Assembly (NCBI RefSeq): GCF_041296385.1
Contig: NC_091015.1
Coordinates: forward strand, 93,790,004 to 93,854,003
From: Aphelocoma coerulescens
Taxonomy: Eukaryota; Chordata; Aves; Passeriformes; Corvidae
Direction of reading: 5' to 3'
DNA: 64,000 bases
Part shown: one piece after another, positions 14,410 through 27,542 of the stretch
Numbering within the stretch: the stretch's first letter is position 1
How the letters are laid out: every line of letters starts with the position of its first letter
Program-made: the position numbers and the translations under genes
Notes under the pieces: generated by a model
What the model was told of the DNA's origin: nothing
What the model saw: the letters and a program-made list of their open reading frames with translations, nothing else
The model's database searches: none

Positions 14410-14910
14410 GACAGCTTGGTGAAGAGGTCGTTTAGCCCACCTGAGTCCTGGACTTTCTTCCATACCATTAATTTCCCTCATAAACTCGCTTGTTCCTTAG
14501 CTCTGGTGAATTCTTCTTTTCACTCTGCTCTTGGCCTCCATGCTGGGGAGGCTTGGGACATCCATTCCTCTCCTGATTCATCCCATGTCTTTCTGGCCTC
14601 CCCTGTGTCAAGGGTGTGTTTGCTTTAGCAGGTGTTTTTTCTTTCTTTTCCTTCCCCTTAATCTCTTCCTTTCACTCCTGGGGAGCAGGCATACTGAACC
14701 AGCAGGGCATGCAGCTGAGGCTGTAGCTGAGCTAGAAAGTGTCATGGGCTTCCTGGAAACACAAATTGATCTACAAATGTTTGTGAAGAGTCCTGAAACT
14801 CTGGCTGTGCTAAACTTAACAGGTTATTTATCATGTCCAGTCACATATTTAACAAAGGAACCTTGTCAAATTAACAAGAAAGGGCCTTGTTCTCATTCGA
14901 AAATGGCTAA

Positions 14911-15016
14911 TATATATATATATATCTATATATATCAAATGTATATTTTATATACATATATATTTATATATATATATATATAAAAATATATATGTATATA
15001 AAATATACATTTGATA
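14911..15016. repeat. (TA)n tract with perfect 33-bp palindromic arms
   Basis: A TA-rich microsatellite is followed by an exact inverted repeat. The left arm, 14933-14965 (starts TATCAAATGTATATTTTATA), is the reverse complement of the right arm, 14984-15016 (ends TATACATTTGATA). They are separated by an 18-nt AT spacer. The whole could extrude as a cruciform or hairpin. The arms are not simple TA repeat, since they contain the CAAATGTATATTTTATATAC motif. Confidence 0.9.
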
Positions 15017-16481
15017 GAATTTAGATAGAACATGTATAACAATATTTCTATGGCCTGTTTATTCAAATTATTTTACAAGGCTTTTGCAATCAGTAGTTAT
15101 GGCTTAGAAGTTTCTTGTGGGTAATTCAATTCATGGCTTCATGAAGGCCTCAGCCTTCAATTCATGGCTGAGGAAATCTAAAGCACTTAGAAGAAAACAT
15201 TATTTTTTTATTCACCAAATTTAAACATTGATTAAAATAGTATTTTGCTTTAAACGAATTGCACAAAGGCATGTGTACCACAACCCTACAAAAACTAAGG
15301 GCTGTATTTTTTTATCTGAGATGATACATTTTAGACATAACCTGATATTTGGATGACAAAGAAGTCTAATAAAATGCTAGATAGCTGTACACATATTATT
15401 ACATATGTAAACAATTAATTGCATGTAGTTTTTTATTAGACTATGCCATTGCAGTGTGGTGTGTGGCAAAGAATGAAATAATTCAAAAAGATTTGAACCG
15501 CATGTGCCACATGGTCCCAAGATAAAAATCAAAGTTCTGCCTCTTCCAAAGCAAATTACTGCAGAAAAGCATTACAGGGACTATCCTCGGTCAGGGCAGT
15601 AACATACAGTGACATTCCTCACTGCTACAGAAAATCAGTACAATTTCATTACCCTGCCTCCCTGCAGGGTAGCTTGATGCACTTACATTAAAGCCTCCAT
15701 CTCTTACCTGTTTCTTAAAATGCTTGCTGTTTATGTCTTCAGGGTTCTACCCTAATTTTAGTTACAAAGAACCCTCTAGCTTTATAAAACAACTTGTTTC
15801 AGGATTGGCTTACTGTATTTCTTCCTGTATTTAAGAAACAAGACAACCTTGAAATAAAACAGGGTTTTGTTTAAGAACCTATGCAATGTCATGCTAATCC
15901 TATAACATCTTTGCTTACCAATTACTTTTTTCTTTGAGTTTGTTGAAATTCTTAGATAAGAACCCTGGTTAGTTCTGCTGTTTGTTTTATTGTTTTTTTA
16001 AGGCCATAACACGATGAACATTTCATGAAGGACAATTATGAAAACACACCATTAGCCCTGAGTTGCAGCAACATAAACTGAGATAGGAAGAAAAAATGAG
16101 AAGCAATGTGGAAGGATGGAGAAAGGACAGCAGCCCCTAAAATGGCTCTACAGATAAGAGAAACAATCTCAAACTAATCTTCTAAATCTTTAGCATTGCA
16201 ATAGTTGATACCACACAAGACTAATGATTATTCTTTATACTAGTGGAGAAGGCTAAAAGAAAATACGCTTTTTTTCCATATATGCAACCAATATAATGTA
16301 GTAACCCACTTTTACAACATCTTCATATTGGCTTTGCTCTCAAAGTATCTTACCTAGATATCAGTCTGTTTAAAAATAATGGTATAATTTTCTATCTTTG
16401 TTTTTTTGTGTCGGATTTTTTGTTCACATCAATGACAACTTGAAAAAATCAGGGATTAGCCTTCTCTGCAGAAAAAGCATT

Positions 16482-16536
16482 TAATGCAGAACAACACCGC
16501 ACATATGTTCAAAGTTCCACATGTTGTTCTGCATTA
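16482..16536. repeat. Perfect 15-bp hairpin with 25-nt loop
   Basis: TAATGCAGAACAACA at 16482-16496 is exactly reverse-complemented by TGTTGTTCTGCATTA at 16522-16536. Pairing does not extend well into the loop or the flanks, so it does not look like a standard microRNA precursor. Confidence 0.8.
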
Positions 16537-19500
16537 CAATTCAGTACTTAACAAAGTAAAATGTAGTTCAGTTCTTTGGGCTGTTTTCCCTTTCTGGGCT
16601 GCTGAAAACATCACCAGTTACCAGAACTGAAAGCACATATTTTTTTAAGAGTGGCCCAAGGGCTCAAATTCCTTCACCTTGCACAAAATAAAATGGTAGC
16701 AGTGGTACCCATCTAGACTGTGATCAGGTGAGTTTCCTGACTGTATTTTAGACATTACAGGACATGTGGTGTTTTGAAGGGGAAAGATGGGGAATGTAGC
16801 TAAAAAGATTTATATGTGCACTCAAATCTTGGGGCTTAATTTGAGTCTGTTTTTCAGCTAAGTAATAAACAGCTGTAGAAGTCAGCAAGTCTGCTTCTTC
16901 ACGGAGGAGAAACTAGAAATATGAAGTCTAACCATTTTCTATGCATAACTTGTTCTGTTTACACACATAAGCCTTAGTAAACGTTTTTTCCAGCTGTTCT
17001 CTGTATCCCTGAGAAAAGCTGTATCCCATGTACTGCAGAGTAGTAGCATACATGGAGATCTAATTATCTGACATTTTAGATAACCAACTATAGCTGTTTA
17101 AAAGTTGCATGTCATGTAGGCAGATTGAGGCTTGTGGCCAATGCTTACTGTGTACAGATTTTGCTTGAGATGAAGGGAATTGTCTCTCTCTTTATAGCTG
17201 TTTTCTTCCAGTTCTTCAACCAGAACAACAACTGTGGTGGCCACAGCAGACAGAAGGATAATTATTAAATGCTTTCTGCATGAAAAAGCACAATTCCTGT
17301 TTATGTCAGTCTGACTGGGGGTGCTGTGAAGGAGCATGGCAGGTTCCTGCTCCGCAGCTGGGCTGGCCTAGAGACATAATCTTCCTCATCATTGTTGTGG
17401 CTGCACGTAAACCAGCATCTGTCCTTTTCCTGGCCAGAACCACTGCGCACTGCGAAAATAATGCCACCAAAGTACAATGTGCACAGTCTGGTATCAACGG
17501 GACAGATAATCTTTAACATCACTGAATACTGAAGAGAATCTGCCATGATACCTCCAGATCTCTTCTTAGGAATACTGTTTTACCAGCTTGACATAGTTGC
17601 AATTTCTGCCTCTGGTCTCATGACATCTCATGCTACTGGTCCATATGCTCAAATACGTTCAGAAACTGGAAGATGCACACATACCCTTCTCCTGTTGTCC
17701 CCAGAGGTATTCATTTGGATGACACTGTTATTTTTCTTCTTGCCTGCTTTTTCTCTTTTAGATTCAGTGTGTTCCAGGAACTTGTGAACATTGTTTTACT
17801 TCAGGTTATACTTCTGGTAAAAGTCACACACCTTTAACTCACATAATGTATTTTATTGCTCTTGTAAAATATGATTAATGTCACCCTTGTGTTGGAGCTG
17901 AGATGAAAGCAGACACTACAAGAGCCACAAATATTTTGATAAAGGGGATCCCCTAGTTAAAACCAGAGGAGAAGTGCTTTTAATTCTGCCGTTGATGTGT
18001 GGCACCAGTGTTACTTCCTTACATAAGCAAAGCAGGAAGGAATGAGCTAAAAACCTAGGCAATCATGAAATGCGTGACCTAGAAAAAAAGAGCTGTGAAA
18101 TTTAAAAACAAATAAACATTCTGTGCACCACAGTTAAAGAAACTTGGAATGGCAAGATTTTTAAGCTAGCAAAACCCCAGGAAAGGGTTTAATTTCCATT
18201 TTACATCTGATGTGTCAATTTTGATTTGTCACTTTTATATGGATCATCCTGAAGCCTCTAGCCAGGGAGGGTAATCTTTTCTTTATGAGAACATCAGCTT
18301 CAGGAGAATCCATATAAAGTCAATGTCCCTCATGCTGTTCAAAGATTAGTAAGAAGTTAGCTGGAAAGAAAGAAAATGGGAGAGGGAAATTTTGGACCAT
18401 GTTTCTTTATACCAAAAGTCAGTGTTACATCCATTTTGTACATTATTCCCCATGTTTTTACTGAGTCTTTACTGAGGCTTATCCATGGAAAAATATTAAA
18501 TACAATTAGCTACAGATGATCCCCAATTACATGGAGCAGGCTATTTTAGATTAATGACTAATACAACCTTCTTTTTCTAAAATTAATTTTATGAACAATG
18601 TATAAATAAGTAAAAGGGATAATTCAACTTCATTTGGGATTGATACATTTTCAGGAGTTATTAATCTGATTAAGTGTATAAGACAGTAGTTCCAGGCTGT
18701 GATTCATCTGAAGCACACCAAGCAGGATGGGATTCTTGGTGCTCTGACTAGGTAAAGATGGTGCGCCGAGATAATGGCTTCCTTTATTTGCCACCTCTTG
18801 GCTTGTGCTGGGGACAAAAACAGCACATTGAACCTACTGTCCTCAGCAGACTCTTCTTTAGCATGGAAAGCTGTGAACCTACTGTCCCATGAGTCCTTTG
18901 GCCACTGGGCTGTTAGCTAATTCAGCACTTTTTCCTCATAACAAGTGTGGGTGATTTTTTTTAGAGCCTTATGAGTGCCAGTTACAGAAGCACAAAAGGG
19001 GTGTGGCGAGTTTACTTTGGATATGGTGACCTCTCTATGCCTTGTAGGAAGTCAGTGAGCTAATCACTCTCTCAATTAGCCCGGAAACCTTTAAAGCCTC
19101 CTATGGCATAAACAAGGGAAGAAGATACCTGTCCCAGTGGAGATGAATTGCAGCTATACAGAGGCATCTCCTCTGGGGAATGTGGAGGATGACTCTCCGA
19201 AGAATTGCAGCTTATATAAGCACAGTGTGAATGCACGGTGTGACACAGAACCTCTTCTCTATTTACACATTCATTTTATGGTAACAAAATATGTCTCCTT
19301 TTATTCCTCCTTCTTTCATGGGTTCAGAGGTTGGGAGTGTTTCTTTTGTATATAAAGAAAATTTTCCACTGATAAATGAAATTCTGTCCATATAGAGGTA
19401 TCGAACTGATATTAAATTTGATATATTAACTGTCTCTCTTCATCCTCATAAGAATTTTTTAGCAATTTTGTGCAGCCCTTCAGCTCTTACTGATGTGGAT

Positions 19501-22255
19501 GAAGAATATTAACTGGCTCTACCAGGGTTTTAGGCTTGGTCCAGGAGCCAAGGTAAAGATGCAAGCTTTGACCTAAATTGTGTTTACTACCTCTCCATAA
19601 GAGTATATGAAATGGATTCTGAGCTCAGCACTGATGACTGGCAGGAGGAGGGAGAGTGGGTTGCTTCTGGCATTTGTATTGTGTCATTCTGCTCCGAGGA
19701 GGGTGAGATACACTCCACTGTGACCATTTGGTGTGTAGGGATTGTACAACTGTGCTGCGTGTACAACTCTGCTGAGTGCTGGATGGCTTGAGCTACTCAA
19801 TTCTTTGGGCAAACCATGGTCTCCAAAGGCAAACGTGCTTAGAACTGCCCTGGTGTTTGTCACTCTGGTCTTCAGGTATTGTGGAGCATATTAACACAAA
19901 AAATCGAATTGTATAACAATTCAGCCAAACTTTTATTATTTCCTTTTTTTTCTACACATAATACTTAGGACGATATTGTGACCTGGGCAGATGTGTGTTT
20001 TGGTTTGTAACAAATTGATTAAGAAAGCTGTGATTTCTCAGTGCCTTAAACAAATCCACCTTTTATTCTTCCTGTGCCAAAACATCTCATTGTAGGCCAG
20101 AACTTGAGTTTTCTGGCATGTTAAAAACTTTATCAAGAACACATCCTGTAACATACTGGTATGCTTTCACTGCCAGTATATGGCCTACCTATGTTTCATG
20201 TTCTAAGAGGGAAAATATTCACTATATCATATCACATGTTCTTAATTTGTGTCAGCTGGACTGACAAGCCAGAGTGTCTACAGCTCATCTTTGTGCAGAC
20301 TTTGCCTTACTCCTGGATGCTCTGCACTCTTTAGCAGGCGTGCCAACATGCTCCAACTCTGTAAGAGAAAAAAAGATTCTCTTTGGATTTCAGATTTGAG
20401 ATAGATTGGATGGAATGGATCTAGAATATGATACTTACTAGGATGATTACTCCTATCATTTAAGTGGTGATAAAGTTCCTAGAGAAGCTTGAAAATGAGT
20501 GAAAATTAGAAAGAGAGTTAAAAAAAAATCCATTTTCTCACAAAAGAAAAAAAAACTTTAATTGCTACTGAAATCCCTCCAAGGGCCTTCTATTTACCCT
20601 TTAAAGGCAGGATGAGTATTAAAACCTTTTAAAATTTAGGTCTAAATCAAGAGAATTGCAGAAGGTTCACTGTTTAGATTTCCAACCAGATGCTATAAGC
20701 TGAATTAACAGAAACAATAAATAACATTTTGAGAAAAACTGATGTTTCAGATGATGAAATTGCCTCTGTTTTTCAAAGAATGATGTAGGCTATTCTAGTC
20801 CACTAAGATAACATTTCCATGGGTCGTTTACCTTCATAGACAGCAATGAGTTTTAAACAAACTGAGCTGAAACATAGCAGAAAAGGGGTATTTTTCACTT
20901 GCAACTATATTTTAAAATGTTTCAGGGACATTTTCTCTTCATTCAACAGCTGCTCAGGATAAAATTCCGTTCCTCTACTGTACCAATCAAACAGTCTCAA
21001 TGACTGTTCTTTTCACAAACATAAATTTGGCACGTTTACTCTTTCTTCCAAGGCTTTTCCATAAGGCACCAAATCTAATCTTCTCTGAGTCTTTTAAGGT
21101 TTTTAGTGGAAGGTCATGATATCAAGTCTTGAAAAGATGAGAGGCAAGGCTTTGCTTATGGCTCTTAACAGTACTCTGATGTCACTTCTTGTACACAAGA
21201 TATTTCTTTAATTACTTACACTGCTTTGGGGGTTGGATAGGAGCAGCTTGATGCAGGGGTACAGTAATTTCACTAGGTGCTGATTCCAGTACTTTCTTCA
21301 AAAGAAATTTTTTCAAAACACGATTAGCTTTGAATACGTTGTTAATTAAATTAGTCATTATTGCACAAATGTGCCACATTCATTATACTGTATATACACA
21401 GGATATAAAATAGTAGTTGTTTAATTGTTACAGTTCATACAGTCTGTAGCTGTCTTTCCTTTCCAAGATGTGAATGAGCAGCAAAGTTGTGGAGCCTCTC
21501 ATTTGTGCAGCTACACCTACAATGAAACTCAAGGTTGTGGGAAAAAAGGGTACAAGAACAAATTGATGGAAAGTAGACCTACAAAGCAGTAAGAATGAAA
21601 ATAATAATATCACTCTTCAAAAAAGTCTTCATCTTTCGCTTGTTTAGGCTCATGTCCCAATCCGATAAGATTTGATTTTAGTCTGAGTGAGACAAACTTA
21701 CTCATTCTTTTTCACATTCCCTTCCTGTCTCCCATGCCCCACCTCAGTCTCCTGTCCTCCAGGAGAGCTCAGGTGTCTGTGTATGTGCCGGGGGCTTTTG
21801 GAATCACTACAGAATTAATTTTAAAACAGGAACCTGGTTAAATACATAATGTAAATAGAGAGAGAGAGCACCTTAAGAAAAAGGAGTTGATTTTGTTTAA
21901 ACTGTGAATTTCATTCCTTTAGAAAAATACAAGTTGGCTGGTAGAGTCAAGAAAAGAAGGAAACAGAGTTGGAGGTATGTGTTATTTAAAATGAAACTTA
22001 AAGAACTTCACAGCTTAAATGTTTTTTGTTCTTTTGCTCCATTTTTCAAATATCAGGAGTAATATTATAAAATTCAGCATAGCAACTTGATGGTGCTTGC
22101 TGCTTTGAAACACCACATATTGCCTCATTTTGCAAAGGGCCCATTATAACTTGACCTGTATCATTTCTTTTAGATATAAGTTAAGGCTATGGCTTTTCTT
22201 GTATTCCGGAGCAAGAGAAAAAGAGGAATATTCATTGTGCTGCCATTAACAGCCT

Positions 22256-22460
22256 GTCCTGGGCGAGGTGTATGCTGTGGATGTGTGTGTTTGCGTGGCA
22301 GGGCGTGGGAGTGCAGCCGCTGGTCAGACCGCGGGTGTGCCCGTGGAGCTTGGCGGTGCAGGTGTGTGCGTGTGAGGGAGCTCTGGCCACTGAAGGTCAA
22401 CCCAGGCAGGCCACTGAGCTGGTGAAATCGTCCCTGAGCAAGAGCTGGGAGGGCCTCTAA
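22256..22460. other. GC- and CpG-rich patch
   Basis: A sharply GC-rich segment (GGGCGAGGTGTATGCTGTGG to about GGGAGGGCCTCTAAGG) in AT-rich surroundings. Open frames occur on both strands (minus 22535-22170, plus 22189-22425), as expected when stop codons are depleted by base composition. No LTR ends, poly(A) signal or protein motif was seen. It could be a small CpG island or a fragment of a GC-rich repeat. Confidence 0.35.
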
Positions 22461-24780
22461 GGGCAGCTCTTGGTGTGAGAGCTGCAGGAAAGCAACTGAA
22501 GTGAGCAGTGATCCCTGCCAGTACCCGCAGATCACACCTTATCTAGGGTGATGCCAAGATGGTTCTTTCCTCCTGTATTTTATTGATTAACATTTTAAAA
22601 GGTCCTAAAATGGCAGAAGACAAGATACACAGTAAAAAGGGTTACTCAAAAGCAGTAATAGTTCAAATCAATTAAACCTAAAAAATGGTAAGCATTGAAG
22701 GACATTGTTATTACAGAGAAACATTGTGGATAAACCCAGTTCCTACAAGAATAAAGTTGCAGGAATTTGATTTGTTTTTTAATAACTTCTCCCCAACTTT
22801 AGAAACATCTAGGAGAGATATGGCAAAATTCTCTGTTTTTACTTCTACCTGACTTTTCTAACTCTGTTCTGTCACTTTAAATCCCATGCTCATCAGGAAA
22901 TGACAGATATTTTCACTGGCCAAGAAAAACAACAACCACTAAAACAGGGGAAGAGGGAGATTTATAAGATTGCTCCAAAAGTATTATTTAAAAGACTCTT
23001 TTCCTCTCAAGAAATATTTTTTTCAGGGACAATATGAACCCAGGAACAATGTCAAAAACTGAACAATTGTTCACATGTATAGGCCTGAAGCATGTCTGAA
23101 CTGCATGGTCATTTAGTATCTTCTTTGTACAACAATGAAACAAAAATAGGCATCTAGTCCAAGCATTCTTTGTATTTTTTCTCCCCTTGTAGAATGAGGA
23201 CATGTCTGTTTATGCAATGCTGGATAAAACATGGTGGATTACTTAGACTTTAAATAAGAAATGGTGTGAAAAAACTCTACGGGTTTTGCTAGCAAAAAGG
23301 CAAGGACAAAAAAGACTTAATTCAGATATTTTTGAAGGAAAAAATACATGTTTTAGTGCTTCAAATATGCACTGTAGTGTTTAGAGCTACCTGATCTCTG
23401 TGATAAAGAGACAGAGTATAAATCCACACCTGTTAATGAAAGACAATAAATGCACTCTTCCTTTTTATCATTTTAATTGCTAATTATGAGGGCAACTCAG
23501 GCTAAACAAAATAGACCTTATGAGGAGTAAACACAACCTATTTCAGCACTTAAGGCACTTAAAGAAATTACTAATGTCTCCTTCCCAAAGACATCATTCC
23601 CTGTAGAATCCAAGGAGAAGAATGAAAGATCCTTGACAGCTTTTCCCCTTGCTCCCATTTACACTGTCTGGGGTTTGGAACTCCTAAACATTTTTTTCAG
23701 CACATAGTTTGGACAAATGGTATCAACTAAACCCACTTTTCCTCTCTTTTCCCATAGAAACTAGAAAATGCACTTTGATTGCTTCATGTCTAGCAGCCTA
23801 ATGCAGTATACTTCCCTATGTATCCTGAAGTCTTCCATCAGATTTGGATGGACAAAAAACAGAATCGGAAACTATGAAAGAATGTCTACATCTATCTGAA
23901 ACTTTTGTGTGGTGGTCAATGGATGACTATAGCTGAAAAAAAAGCATCAGGCACATTTTCAGAATCAGTCTTCATTTATGTGTCTTCCTTTGATCTTTTG
24001 TAGATAAAAAAGAGCAGTCCTGCACTTTTCATCCTGGTAACGATTTCTTAGCCACTGCCTCTAAAGCTGTAAAATTTCACAAATTTTAGTTTCTACTAGT
24101 TTGACATGTATCTAGTTCCTAAGCCCCATTAGAATGCATCAAAGAATAACCTTAATTCAGAGAATAACCCTAACTCTAGAAGTAAACACAGTTTTTAACC
24201 TTTGGGGTTTTCAAATAAAAGGATTTTGACAGTGACAGATATTTTTCAAAAGCTGTGATCTCATGTTAAATTTCACAAGTTATATGATCATTTTGGAATG
24301 CTGAATCACATACATCACTAATATTATACAGAAACAGACAACAAGGAAATCTTACTTCATTTTCAGTAATTATATGCGGAACAAATATGCAGGAAGTATC
24401 ACAGAAACCCTTGATTTTTAAAAATGCATCTGTCACTGCTATGCATCTAGTAAGGATGTACAGAACATTCTGAGATAGAAATGCAAAAATCCCAAGACGA
24501 TGGAATTCATCTCTCTGGAAGTACAGCATATGTTATACTACACTTGAGTCAACAAATTGGCATTTCTGGAAAGATAGATGAGACTATGATTCCTAACATG
24601 TATCAACAATGTTAGATCTAGCTTTAGAGCATGGAAGTAATTTTTCGATCTGATTTTGAATGTTCAACTAGAACCAGTAAAATTAAAGATGATTTTCAGC
24701 AGTAGGAAATCTGTGTTTGGGTGCAACTAACATGTACAGCACATCTGACTCTTTCTTGGCTGTAAAACCTGTATCAGGTT

Positions 24781-24826
24781 TATGTGGAAAGGTTTTGGTA
24801 GTGCAGGGGCTGAGAGGTGCCTTAAA
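24781..24826 (+). mobile_element. ERV/LTR-derived repeat, left piece (split by CR1)
   Basis: The phrase TATGTGGAAAGGTTTTGGTA followed by GTGCAGGGGCTG matches, from memory, the beginning of an avian ERV-derived interspersed repeat. Its continuation resumes at 25180 after an inserted CR1. No family name is assigned. Confidence 0.5.
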
Positions 24827-25179
24827 TTGGAGAAGAGGAGGCTCAGGGGAGACACTTGCTCTCAACAACTACCTGAAAGGAGGGTGTAGCTAGGCGGGCA
24901 TGGGTCTCTTCTCTCAAGTAACAAGCAATAGGACAAGAGAAAATGGCACCAGGGGAGGTTTAGATTGGATATTAGGATAACATCCCTCACTAAAATGGGT
25001 GTCAAGCACTGGAACAGGCTGCCCAGGGGAGTGCTTGAGTCACCATCCCTGGAGGTTATTAAAAGACATGTAGATGTGGCACTTGGGAACATGGTTTAGT
25101 GGTGGATTTGACAATGCTGGATTAAAGGCTGAACTTGATGATCTTCAGGGTCTTTTTCAATCCAAATGACTCCATGAGT
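24827..25179 (+). mobile_element. CR1 LINE 3' fragment nested in an ERV repeat
   Basis: Clear CR1 3'-end phrases occur in order on the plus strand: GAAGAGGAGGCTCAGGGGAG, CAACAACTACCTGAAAGGAG, GGGGAGGTTTAGATTGGATA, GGAACAGGCTGCCCAGGGGA, CCATCCCTGGAGGTTATTAA, and a terminal AATGACTCCATGAG. The copy is 5'-truncated and stays close to the CR1 3' phrases I know. It separates two pieces of one ERV-derived repeat, so it inserted after that repeat. Confidence 0.9.
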
Positions 25180-25740
25180 ATGTAAGAAGCTGCCAGTAGC
25201 TTCCCCCATGTCCAAGAGAGCCAATAACAAATGACTCCAAGGTGAACCCAGTGCTGGCCAAGGCTGAGTCCATCAGTGACAGAGGTAGCACCTCTGAAAA
25301 CACATATTTTAGAAGGTGGGAAAAGAAAGCTGCAAAACTTTATCCAGAGAAAGGAGTGAGAATATGCGAGAGAAGCAGCCCTGCAGACCCCAAGGTTAGT
25401 GGAGAAGGAGGGGGAGGAGGTGCTCCAGGTGCTGGGGCAGAGATGCCCCCACAGCTTGTGGTGAAGACCACGGTGAGAAAGGCTGTCTATGCAGCCCATG
25501 GAGGACCATGCTGGAGCAGATTTGCTGGCAGGGCTTGTGACTCCACATGGGACCCATGATGGAGCATACTGGTCTTGAAAGACCTCAATCTGTGGGATGC
25601 ACCCCACACTGGAACTGGAAGAGTGTGAAGAGGAAGGAGCAGCAGAGACAATGTGTGATGAACTGACCCCAACCCCCATTCCCATTCCCCTGTGCCACTC
25701 AGGTGGAGGGGGTAAAGAAATCAGGAGTGAAGTTAGGCCT
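25180..25740 (+). mobile_element. ERV/LTR-derived repeat, right piece
   Basis: Successive phrases recalled from a common avian ERV-derived repeat appear in order: CTGGCCAAGGCTGAGTCCAT, AGTGAGAATATGCGAGAGAA, GGAGGGGGAGGAGGTGCTCC, GTGGTGAAGACCACGGTGAG, GACCATGCTGGAGCAGATTT, ATGTGTGATGAACTGACCCC. The 105- and 187-codon ORFs here (plus 25242-25559, minus 25685-25122) are frames inside this repeat. No intact retroviral protein domain is visible. Confidence 0.65.
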
Positions 25741-27542
25741 AAATTACTTGTTTATGGAGTATTGAAATTCCTATGTAAAAGTCCTGCTATCAATGAGAAA
25801 TGCTGCTTTGACTAGATAGTCCCATCAATACTAAAGATTTTCTTCTGGGAAATACAGGTTGAGGTTTAGTGACATGACAACTGTGTGTGGGAATGAATAG
25901 CACTATCAACTAAGACAGTTTAATTCATAGCAAACACATTTCCTGGTAGTGTAACTTCACTTAAGCCAGTGAATCTACCCTGACAAGAAAATCACTGCTG
26001 CATGCAAGAATTAGACACATACTTGACTTGATTTTCAAAAGTGCTGAATCTTTAACAGCTTTTACTGTGACTGCTGAAATAAGTACCTGCAACTGGACTT
26101 AGGAGCTTCATTAGTTATGAAATTTCTCTGCTATCAACTCTGCTAAAACTTGTGCAAATGTAATTATCTGAATATATTCAGGATGGGTGACCAAAGTTGC
26201 ACTGTGAGATCTCCTTTTACTTAAAGTAGGTATTACTGAAGTCCAGAAAACTGTGAGTGCTGAGTGTCTTGAAAAATAAGATTACTTGGTTTTTAAATAC
26301 CCGGCCTTTGCCATTAAAGCTTGAACGTTGTAGCTTTACATAGTGTATATATAAGTGTATACATATCATACGTGTATACAAACCTTTTATAATTCCCCTA
26401 TCAGTAAAATAAACATTATCCTTTCTTGGTGCATCTCTGAAAACTGTTAAGAAATGAAGTTGGTAAATCCTGAAAAGAAATCGTGAAGCTCCTCAGAAAT
26501 TTTTTTCTTACTTTCAAATAATTCTTATTATAATAAAAGTCATTTATCGAAGATTCAATGAGCAATACTCGAGCAACTTATGCATGATGAAATAGAATAA
26601 ACAAAGAAGAAATGTGATTAGGCAAGAAAGCATTTCAAAGGCACTCCAATGAACACACTTGACCATATATAATTTACTGACTAATTCTTTTAAATTTTTC
26701 ACTTTTGAACATCATAATGCGGCCTTTGGTATCAAGGATGTATGGAAGGCAAAGACACGTCTACAACAGCAACATAATAGCTTATTTATTAATTGACAAG
26801 GTGAAATGTTTGTTAAAAGATAGTTATTGCACATGTATCTTGGAGTTATCTAACAACTACTCACCTCCTATCGCCCTGAGCCCTGCCTAACCTATCTATG
26901 ACAATGAGAACTGTAAGTGTTTTATAATGGAACCTTCATGACACATACAAACGTTCTGGAATATTTTAGATCTTGATTTTTGTAAGTAAGAAATATTTTC
27001 TGAACTCAGGTTCAAGTATAGCTTTAAATTCTTGCAGAAGCATTGAACATCAGGAACCTCAGAGCGCGAAATATTATTTCTGCTAAAAGAATGCTGGCAC
27101 ATGTGTAAAGGCCCATAGGTCTTGAATCCAGGATCCATAGTTTCTGAGCTTTAATGAGTATGTGTGTTGATTCCACCAGAGTCCTTGTAGATCTTTCAGG
27201 TGTCACTGCTAATATTTCTGAGAGCAAACAGCTTGGAAGCTTGAAGTCTTGGCCATTTCTAAAGGTTGGATATCAAGCAATTTTTAATTTGGAGTGACCC
27301 AGGTGATGGGATTACTCCAGAGCTACAGGGTACAGGCCTCTGTTCTGTTCTCATTGCTAAATGCATCAGTTTCAGGGGGAGATTATGGCCCTTGTCCAAG
27401 CAGACCCACGAGTCTTATCTCCTTCTAGAGGACTCTGACTGTGTCTGTCTTCTGTGGAACTTGTCTCTGTTGGCCTATCTGTTGTCCCATGGCATTGTGA
27501 CATTAGTAGTAACAATGACAAGGTTGTGTTGCAGCCCACCAG
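25741..27542. other. AT-rich non-coding stretch
   Basis: No gene or mobile element recognised. A TA/GTATA-rich patch occurs near 26340-26380. Short ORFs around 27266-27568 overlap on both strands and carry no motif. Confidence 0.5.

Larger units (their letters stand above)
15017..24780. other. Gene-poor AT-rich stretch
   Basis: Nearly 10 kb without a supported gene or recognised mobile element. It holds the hairpin at 16482-16536 and the GC-rich patch at 22256-22460, listed separately. The remaining ORFs are short and AT-rich. Confidence 0.5.

Noticed and set aside
22170..22535. 121-codon minus-strand ORF, His/Pro/Arg-rich
   Set aside because: Low-complexity translation of a GC-rich patch; both strands are open.
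25122..25685. 187-codon minus-strand ORF
   Set aside because: It runs antisense through the end of a CR1 and an ERV-derived repeat; it is not a protein family.
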